This document shows positions 54,715 through 64,000 of a stretch of 64,000 bases of DNA, in pieces. Under the pieces are notes generated by a model. That model did not search any database, was not told the origin of the DNA, and was given only the letters and a program-made list of their open reading frames with translations. The position numbers and the translations under genes are program-made. Source of the DNA: Bradyrhizobium monzae (GTDB lineage Bacteria; Pseudomonadota; Alphaproteobacteria; Rhizobiales; Xanthobacteraceae); assembly GCF_021458635.1 (NCBI RefSeq), contig NZ_JAIRDQ010000001.1:186001-250000 (forward strand), read 5' to 3'. Numbering within the stretch: the stretch's first letter is position 1; every line of letters starts with the position of its first letter.

Positions 54715-55021
54715 CGATCTCAGCTCCCGAGCGCTTGGCGATGCGGACCTTCTTGCCGTCCGCCAGAATCTTGAATCCGACGCGGGTCGGCTTTCCATCC
54801 TTGCCGACATACGCGATGTTGGACAGTTGGACCGGCGCCTCTTTCGAGATGATGCCGCCCTCCTGGGCCTGCGTCTGCTTCTGGTGACGCTTGACCATGT
54901 TGATGCCACGCACCAGCGCGGTACCGGCGTCGGGACGCACTTCGAACACTTCGCCGGTGCGACCCTTGTCGCGGCCGGTCAGCATGACGACCTTGTCGCC
55001 CTTGCGGATCTTCGCAGCCAT
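54707..55021 (-). CDS. rplX: 50S ribosomal protein L24
   Basis: 104 aa. [71 protein letters not shown] carries the KOW motif at about 4-30. The frame is open further upstream, but that part is rplN in another frame. Its ATG overlaps the rplN stop as TGATG, and its 3' end overlaps rplE by 8 bp. L24 starts assembly of the large subunit. Confidence 0.98.
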   Translation of the reverse strand: MAAKIRKGDKVVMLTGRDKGRTGEVFEVRPDAGTALVRGINMVKRHQKQTQAQEGGIISKEAPVQLSNIAYVGKDGKPTRVGFKILADGKKVRIAKRSGAEIDG

Positions 55022-55389
55022 CACAGCACCTCCGGCGCGAGCGAGATGATCTTCATGTGGTTCTTGCCACGCAGCTCGCGCGGCACGGGCCCGAAGATGC
55101 GGGTGCCGATCGGCTCGGACTGGTTGTTGATCAGAACGGCTGCGTTGCGGTCGAAGCGGATGACCGAACCGTCGGCGCGGCGGATGTCCTTGCGGACCCG
55201 CACCACGACGGCCTTCATCACGTCGCCCTTCTTCACCTTGCCACGCGGAATCGCTTCCTTGATCGAGACGACGATGATGTCGCCGATCGTGGCGTAGCGG
55301 CGCTTGGAGCCCCCGAGCACCTTGATACACATGACACGGCGTGCGCCAGAATTATCGGCCACGTCGAGGTTGGTCTGCATCTGAATCAT
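55021..55389 (-). CDS. rplN: 50S ribosomal protein L14
   Basis: 122 aa. [107 protein letters not shown] is highly conserved L14. It forms part of bridge B5/B8 to the small subunit. It lies 83 bp after rpsQ. Confidence 0.98.
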   Translation of the reverse strand: MIQMQTNLDVADNSGARRVMCIKVLGGSKRRYATIGDIIVVSIKEAIPRGKVKKGDVMKAVVVRVRKDIRRADGSVIRFDRNAAVLINNQSEPIGTRIFGPVPRELRGKNHMKIISLAPEVL

Positions 55390-55472
55390 TGATGCACCTC
55401 GTCCTCTTCTCTTTGCGCCAGCCTAGCCGGCGCTCAACATTTCCCTGAAGTCAGTCGGCCAAGGCCAACAGA

Positions 55473-55721
55473 TCAGGCGCTTTTCTTGTGTTCGCCCCGG
55501 ATCACGATCCAGGACTTCAACTTCGAGATCGGCTTCGATTCCTCGATCCAAACCATGTCGCCCGGCTTGAACTCGTTGTTCTCGTCGTGCGCGTGGTAGT
55601 TCTTGGAACGGCGGATCGTCTTCTTGTAGATCGGGTGCGTGAAGCGGCGATCGACGCGCACCACGACGGTCTTCGCAGTCTTGTCGCTGACGACCACGCC
55701 TTGCAAAGTACGTTTCGGCAT
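55473..55721 (-). CDS. rpsQ: 30S ribosomal protein S17
   Basis: 82 aa from [74 protein letters not shown]. The frame extends upstream to 55838 but those residues are antisense-like and not conserved. It has an OB fold and binds 16S rRNA at the lower body. It follows rpmC after 13 bp. Confidence 0.98.
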   Translation of the reverse strand: MPKRTLQGVVVSDKTAKTVVVRVDRRFTHPIYKKTIRRSKNYHAHDENNEFKPGDMVWIEESKPISKLKSWIVIRGEHKKSA

Positions 55722-55734
55722 ATCCGTTAGCCCC

Positions 55735-55947
55735 TTACTTCTTCTTCGCGCGCGCTTGCGCGGCGACGGTCTTGATCCGGGCGATGTCACGACGGGCCTC
55801 GCGCAGGCGCGAGGTGTTCTCGAGCTGCCCGGTGGCACGCTGGAAGCGCAGGTTGAAGCGCTCCTTTTTCAGGTTCAGGACGGCGTCGTCCTGCTGGTCG
55901 GGGCTCATCGCGCGGATGTCTTCGATCTTCATCTGGGCCATGGCCAT
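55735..55947 (-). CDS. rpmC: 50S ribosomal protein L29
   Basis: 70 aa: [70 protein letters not shown]. Two long helices, located at the exit tunnel where SRP and trigger factor dock. The first ATG overlaps the rplP stop (TAATG), which favours this start; the second Met (55941) is an alternative. Confidence 0.97.
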   Translation of the reverse strand: MAMAQMKIEDIRAMSPDQQDDAVLNLKKERFNLRFQRATGQLENTSRLREARRDIARIKTVAAQARAKKK

Positions 55948-56360
55948 TACTCCGCAATGCGCTCGACGAAGCGCGTCTTGATCGGCAGCTTGGCGGCCGC
56001 CAGCGTCAGCGCCTCACGCGCCGTCTGGGTGTTGACGCCGTCGATCTCGAACAGCACCCGGCCCGGCTTGACGCGGGCGACCCACAGTTCCGGCGAACCC
56101 TTGCCGGAGCCCATGCGGACTTCGGCCGGCTTCTTCGACACCGGAACGTCGGGGAACACGCGGATCCAGACGCGGCCGGCGCGCTTCATGTGGCGGGTCA
56201 GCGCGCGACGGGCGGCTTCGATCTGGCGCGCGGTGACGCGCTCCGGCTCGGTCGCCTTCAGGCCGAACTGGCCGAATGCCAACGTCGCGCCCGAAGTCGC
56301 AACGCCGTGAATCCGGCCCTTATGCGCCTTCCGGAACTTCGTCTTCTTAGGTTGCATCAT
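55947..56360 (-). CDS. rplP: 50S ribosomal protein L16
   Basis: 137 aa. [19 protein letters not shown]...[85 protein letters not shown] is canonical. The double ATG at the start allows initiation one codon later. It acts near the peptidyl transferase centre. It follows rpsC by 29 bp. Confidence 0.98.
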   Translation of the reverse strand: MMQPKKTKFRKAHKGRIHGVATSGATLAFGQFGLKATEPERVTARQIEAARRALTRHMKRAGRVWIRVFPDVPVSKKPAEVRMGSGKGSPELWVARVKPGRVLFEIDGVNTQTAREALTLAAAKLPIKTRFVERIAE

Positions 56361-56389
56361 GGCTTTAAGCCCTCAAATTCTCAGGTCGA

Positions 56390-57115
<726 letters not shown>

Positions 57116-57133
57116 CGTTTTCTCCTGCGACCC

Positions 57134-57523
57134 TTAAGCCGCTGCTGCTTCGGCTTCGACCTGACGAACAATGATCGTCAGCTGCGAAAATGGTTTGTAG
57201 ACACGGCCCGAGCGGCCACGGCCGCGAGCGGCGAAGCGCTTCATCACGAGGCCGTTGCCGACGAAGGCCTGCGCCACGACGAGATCGTCGACGTCGAGGT
57301 CGTGGTTGTTCTCGGCATTGGCGATAGCCGATTCCAGGCACTTCTTCACGTCAACCGCGATCCGCTTGCGCGAAAACTGCAGGTCGGCGAGCGCAGCGGA
57401 AGCCTTCCGGCCGCGAATGAGCTGGGCGACCAGGTTGAGCTTCTGCGGGCTCACCCGCAGCATCCGGGCGACCGCCTTGGCCTCGTTTTCGGCGAGGCTC
57501 CGTTCGCGCTTAGGTTTGCTCAT
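57134..57523 (-). CDS. rplV: 50S ribosomal protein L22
   Basis: 129 aa: [104 protein letters not shown]. The beta-hairpin lines the nascent-peptide exit tunnel. The ending is an Ala/Glu tail. It follows rpsS by 10 bp. Confidence 0.98.
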   Translation of the reverse strand: MSKPKRERSLAENEAKAVARMLRVSPQKLNLVAQLIRGRKASAALADLQFSRKRIAVDVKKCLESAIANAENNHDLDVDDLVVAQAFVGNGLVMKRFAARGRGRSGRVYKPFSQLTIIVRQVEAEAAAA

Positions 57524-57533
57524 CGTTTAATCC

Positions 57534-57812
57534 TCAAGCCTTCTTGGCTTTCTTGTCGCCCGAGTGACCATGGAAGGTCCGGGTCGGCGAAAACTCACCA
57601 AACTTGTGACCGACCATTTCCTCGTTGACGGCCACCGGCACGTGCTTCTGACCGTTGTAGACGCCGAAGGTCAGGCCGACGAACTGTGGCAGGATCGTCG
57701 AGCGACGGCTCCAGATCTTGATGACGTCGTGACGGCCGGACGCGCGCGCGGCATCTGCCTTCTTGAGCAGAGAACCCTCGACGAACGGGCCTTTCCAGAC
57801 TGAACGAACCAT
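57534..57812 (-). CDS. rpsS: 30S ribosomal protein S19
   Basis: 92 aa. [92 protein letters not shown] is canonical. It sits in the head of the small subunit near the decoding area. It is 12 bp after rplB. Confidence 0.98.
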   Translation of the reverse strand: MVRSVWKGPFVEGSLLKKADAARASGRHDVIKIWSRRSTILPQFVGLTFGVYNGQKHVPVAVNEEMVGHKFGEFSPTRTFHGHSGDKKAKKA

Positions 57813-57824
57813 GTCCGGCGTTCC

Positions 57825-58658
57825 TTACTTCTTCCGCTTGTGGCGGCTTAGGAGAATGAATTTATTGGTCGACTTGTTGCTGCGGGTCTTCTTGCCCTTG
57901 GTCGGCTTGCCCCACGGGGTGACCGGGTGACGGCCGCCCGAGGTACGACCTTCACCACCGCCGTGCGGATGGTCGATCGGGTTCATCGAAACGCCGCGGT
58001 TATGCGGCTTGCGGCCCAGCCAACGGTTACGGCCGGCCTTGCCGATCGAGGTGTTCATGTGGTCCGGGTTCGACACCGCACCGATCGTGCCGCGGCAACG
58101 GCCGTGCACCAGGCGCTGCTCACCCGAGTTCAGGCGGATGATCACGTAGTCCTGGTCGCGGCCGACCAACTGCGCGTAGGTGCCGGCGGAACGGGCGAGC
58201 TGGCCGCCCTTCCCGATCTTGACCTCGATGTTGTGGATGATCGTGCCGACCGGCATGTTGCCGAGCGGCATGACGTTGCCGGGCTTCACGTCGACATAGT
58301 TGCCGGCCACTACGGAATCGCCGACCGCCAGGCGCTGCGGCGCCAGGATATAGGCCTGGGTGCCGTCTTCGTACTTGACCAGCGCGATGAACGCGGTGCG
58401 GTTCGGATCGTATTCCAGCCGCTCGACGATCGCGGGCGCATCGACCTTGTCGCGCTTGAAGTCGACGATGCGCAGGGTCTGCTTGTGACCGCCGCCGCGG
58501 AAGCGCACGGTGATGCGACCAGTGTTGTTGCGACCGCCCGAGGAGTGCTTGCCTTCGGTGAGCGCCTTGACCGGCTTGCCCTTGTAGAGGGCTGAACGAT
58601 CGACCATGACCAGCTGGCGCTGGCCCGGTGTCGTGGGATTGAATTTCTTCAGTGCCAT
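57825..58658 (-). CDS. rplB: 50S ribosomal protein L2
   Basis: 277 aa. [71 protein letters not shown] and the C-terminal [41 protein letters not shown], with the highly conserved HPHGGGEG. It is essential for subunit association and peptidyl transferase structure. It is 12 bp after rplW. Confidence 0.98.
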   Translation of the reverse strand: MALKKFNPTTPGQRQLVMVDRSALYKGKPVKALTEGKHSSGGRNNTGRITVRFRGGGHKQTLRIVDFKRDKVDAPAIVERLEYDPNRTAFIALVKYEDGTQAYILAPQRLAVGDSVVAGNYVDVKPGNVMPLGNMPVGTIIHNIEVKIGKGGQLARSAGTYAQLVGRDQDYVIIRLNSGEQRLVHGRCRGTIGAVSNPDHMNTSIGKAGRNRWLGRKPHNRGVSMNPIDHPHGGGEGRTSGGRHPVTPWGKPTKGKKTRSNKSTNKFILLSRHKRKK

Positions 58659-58670
58659 CGTCGTGCGACC

Positions 58671-58973
58671 TTACAGACCGGTGGTCACGTCGATCCGATG
58701 ACCCTCTTCGAGGGTCACGATCGCGCGCTTGGTGTTCGACTGCGAGCCGAGATTGCCGCGGAAGACCTTGGTCTTGCCCTTGCGGACCAGCGTGTTGACG
58801 CTCTTGACCTTGACGTCAAACAGCTTCTCGATCGCTTCCTTGATCTGCGGCTTGGTCGCCTTCGCGGCCACCTTGAACAGAACCTTGTTGTGCTCGGACG
58901 CCAGCGTCGCCTTTTCGGTGACGACCGGGGCGACGATCACGTCGTAATGGCGAGCCTCGATGTTCTTCGTCAT
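58671..58973 (-). CDS. rplW: 50S ribosomal protein L23
   Basis: 100 aa: [96 protein letters not shown]. It forms the docking site for trigger factor and SRP at the tunnel exit. Its start lies 4 bp inside the end of rplD (ATGA), so the two are translationally coupled. Confidence 0.98.
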   Translation of the reverse strand: MTKNIEARHYDVIVAPVVTEKATLASEHNKVLFKVAAKATKPQIKEAIEKLFDVKVKSVNTLVRKGKTKVFRGNLGSQSNTKRAIVTLEEGHRIDVTTGL

Positions 58974-59590
58974 TTGAAGCGCGCCTCCAGCGCATCGATG
59001 GCGGCCTTGGTCAGAACGAGCTTCTGACGGCGCAGGATGTCATAGACGTTGATGCCCTGGATCGGCAGCACGTCCATGTTCGGGATGTTGCGGGCCGCAG
59101 CGGCAAAGCCGTTGTTGAGCTCGGCACCGTCGATGATCAGCGCGTTGGTCAGGCCGAGACCCGAGAAGTGACCGAGCAGCGCCTTGGTCTTGGCGGCTTC
59201 CAGCGCCGCCTTGTCGATCACGAGCAGATCGCCGTCCTTGGCCTTGGCCGAGAGCGCATGCTTGAGAGCGAGCGCACGGACCTTCTTCGGCAGGTCGGTG
59301 GCGTGCGAACGCACGACCGGACCGAAGGCACGACCGCCGCCGCGGAACTGCGGCACGCGCGCCGAGCCGTGACGAGCACCGCCGGTGCCCTTTTGCTTGT
59401 ACATCTTCTTGCCGGTGCGCCAGATCTCGGCGCGGCCCTTGGCCTTGTGAGTGCCGGCCTGACGTTTGTTGAGCTGCCACTGCACGCAGCGCGCAATGAT
59501 GTCCTGGCGCGGCTCAAGGCCGAAAATGGCGTCGGAGAGCTGGACCGAACCCGCTTCCTTGCCCTCGAGGGTGGTGACCTTCAATTCCAT
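58970..59590 (-). CDS. rplD: 50S ribosomal protein L4
   Basis: 206 aa from [91 protein letters not shown]. The upstream frame to 59638 is inside rplC. It lines the exit tunnel. In E. coli L4 represses the S10 operon; whether this holds here is not visible in the sequence. It follows rplC after 1 bp. Confidence 0.98.
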   Translation of the reverse strand: MELKVTTLEGKEAGSVQLSDAIFGLEPRQDIIARCVQWQLNKRQAGTHKAKGRAEIWRTGKKMYKQKGTGGARHGSARVPQFRGGGRAFGPVVRSHATDLPKKVRALALKHALSAKAKDGDLLVIDKAALEAAKTKALLGHFSGLGLTNALIIDGAELNNGFAAAARNIPNMDVLPIQGINVYDILRRQKLVLTKAAIDALEARFK

Positions 59591-59591
59591 C

Positions 59592-60308
59592 TCACGCACC
59601 CTCTTGCTGGGCCGCAGCCTCGGCTTCGCCGCCCGCAACCTTGAACTTGCCGGGCTTCGGAGCTTCCTTCGGCAGCGGCTTCTTGACGGCGTCGCGCACG
59701 CGGATCCAGCCGCCCTTGGAGCCGGGAACGGCGCCTTCGACGAGGATCAGGCCACGCTCGACGTCGAGCTGAACGACGCGGAGGTTGAGCGTGGTGATGC
59801 GATCGACACCCATATGGCCGGGCATCTTCTTGTTCTTCCAGGTCTTGCCGGGGTCCTGACGACCACCGGTCGAACCGATCGAACGATGCGACACCGACAC
59901 ACCGTGCGTGGCACGCAGACCGCCGAAGTTCCAGCGCTTCATGCCGCCGGCAAAACCCTTACCGACCGAGGTGCCGGTGACGTCGACGAACTGGCCGACG
60001 ACGAAATGGTCGGCGAGGATCTCGGCGCCCACGGGGATCATGGCATCCGCGGAAACGCGGAATTCCTCGACCTGCCGCTTCGGCTCGACCTTGGCGACCG
60101 CGAACTGGCCGCGCTCTGCCTTGGGCAGGTACACGGTCTTGCGGCTGCCAGAACCAAGCTGGAGCGCGACATAACCGTTCTTCTCTTCAGTGCGGTGGCC
60201 TACGACCTGGCAATTGCCGAGCTTCAGCACGGTCACGGGGATATGTTCGCCGGCCTCTGTAAAGACCCGCGTCATCCCGACCTTTTGTGCGATCACTCCG
60301 GAGCGCAT
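59592..60308 (-). CDS. rplC: 50S ribosomal protein L3
   Basis: 238 aa. [52 protein letters not shown] at the start and [65 protein letters not shown]. The Q in GRQDPG is the usual methylation site. The C-terminal extension ([23 protein letters not shown]) is Ala/Glu-rich. It is 53 bp after rpsJ. Confidence 0.98.
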   Translation of the reverse strand: MRSGVIAQKVGMTRVFTEAGEHIPVTVLKLGNCQVVGHRTEEKNGYVALQLGSGSRKTVYLPKAERGQFAVAKVEPKRQVEEFRVSADAMIPVGAEILADHFVVGQFVDVTGTSVGKGFAGGMKRWNFGGLRATHGVSVSHRSIGSTGGRQDPGKTWKNKKMPGHMGVDRITTLNLRVVQLDVERGLILVEGAVPGSKGGWIRVRDAVKKPLPKEAPKPGKFKVAGGEAEAAAQQEGA

Positions 60309-60361
60309 CGGCGTGCTTCCTGTTCTTTCTGTCCGCTAGTGGCGAACGTGATCCAAAAATC

Positions 60362-60670
60362 TTAGAGCTTGATCTCGACGTCGACACCGGCGGCCAGGTC
60401 GAGCTTCATCAAAGCATCGACGGTCTGCGGGGTCGGATCGACGATGTCGAGCAGGCGCTTGTGAGTGCGCATCTCGAACTGTTCGCGGCTCTTCTTGTCG
60501 ACGTGGGGCGAACGGTTGACGGTGAACTTCTCGATGCGGGTGGGCAGCGGAATGGGTCCGCGGACCTGCGCACCGGTGCGCTTCGCCGTGTTCACGATCT
60601 CGCGGGTCGACGTATCGAGGATACGATGGTCGAACGCCTTGAGACGGATGCGAATATTTTGGCCGTTCAT
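60362..60670 (-). CDS. rpsJ: 30S ribosomal protein S10
   Basis: 102 aa from [102 protein letters not shown]. It also takes part in transcription antitermination as NusE. The gap to tuf (82 bp) carries a small inverted repeat rather than an obvious leader. Confidence 0.98.
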
Positions 60671-60694
60671 TGCCGTGGTCTCTCTTCGTTGGGT

Positions 60695-60735
60695 GGCGAA
60701 TAGCGAATAGCGAATGTCCCCATTCGCTACTCGCC
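60695..60735. repeat. Short palindromic repeat between tuf and rpsJ
   Basis: Two overlapping GAATAGC units (GGCGAATAGCGAATAGCGAATG) face CATTCGCTACTCGCC. The core stem AGCGAATG / CATTCGCT has a 4-nt loop. It resembles a small mobile or slippage-generated intergenic repeat and no T-run follows on the minus strand. Confidence 0.7.
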
Positions 60736-60752
60736 GATCCCTATTCTCGTAA

Positions 60753-61943
<1,191 letters not shown>

Positions 61944-61983
61944 TTGACTCTCCGTTCAATCGTCAGCTCTGGACCGACGACAA

Positions 61984-64000
<2,017 letters not shown>

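Overview
The window looks like chromosomal DNA of a high-GC alphaproteobacterium, most likely Bradyrhizobium or a close relative. The gene types fit (ATP12 chaperone, DUF4260, HigA, DegQ/Do protease, many secreted Bradyrhizobium-type hypotheticals). So do the intergenic palindromic repeats and the S10-spc-alpha ribosomal superoperon, which has secY-adk-rpsM-rpsK-rpoA-rplQ at its end and no rpmJ. I see no prophage, insertion sequence, CRISPR array, tRNA or rRNA gene. This is ordinary core plus niche-metabolism chromosome.

Region 1 (1-14.6 kb): a truncated VOC protein, a secreted hypothetical and a GrlR-like protein, then a long run of minus-strand genes. In transcription order these are a fused indolepyruvate:ferredoxin oxidoreductase, an SCP2-type thiolase overlapping a DUF35 zinc-ribbon partner, a MaoC hydratase, an MFE-2-like short-chain dehydrogenase, a dihydrodipicolinate-synthase-family aldolase, a NUDIX hydrolase, an EamA exporter and an orphan PAS-PAS histidine kinase. 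The four central enzymes form a plausible beta-oxidation-like module lacking only an acyl-CoA dehydrogenase.

Region 2 (14.8-29.7 kb): mixed accessory metabolism. It has a triheme cytochrome c, a TRIC-like channel, an ICL/PEPM-family lyase with two small dimeric alpha+beta-barrel proteins, an ArsR-type regulator, several secreted alpha/beta hydrolases, a GST, the beta subunit of an acyl-CoA carboxylase and small exported proteins. The ArsR gene carries a perfect inverted repeat at its start. A near-identical inverted repeat lies upstream of the EamA exporter 14 kb away.

Region 3 (29.8-45.6 kb): a FliK-like/FhlB-like pair away from any flagellar cluster, ATP12, an RluA pseudouridine synthase coupled to an orphan HigA antitoxin, rarA overlapping a Deg protease, a phosphate-selective-type porin, an HxlR regulator divergent from a quinone-oxidoreductase-like enzyme, hisC with a ClC chloride channel, an SDR and a diheme cytochrome c.

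Region 4 (45.6-64 kb, minus strand): fusA (cut by the window), tuf, rpsJ-rplC-rplD-rplW-rplB-rpsS-rplV-rpsC-rplP-rpmC-rpsQ-rplN-rplX-rplE-rpsN-rpsH-rplF-rplR-rpsE-rpmD-rplO-secY-adk-rpsM-rpsK-rpoA-rplQ. Tight spacing and start/stop overlaps indicate translational coupling. Stem-loops lie between the last four genes and a strong terminator follows rplQ. The adenylate kinase carries an unusual histone-H1-like Lys/Ala-rich C-terminal tail. Two short intergenic repeats sit inside this otherwise compact operon.

The most interesting signals are the shared ArsR-type operator, the H1-like tail on Adk, one palindromic repeat family placed in the same orientation directly after three genes (supplying or abutting the TAG stop codon of two of them), and the displaced FliK/FhlB-like pair.
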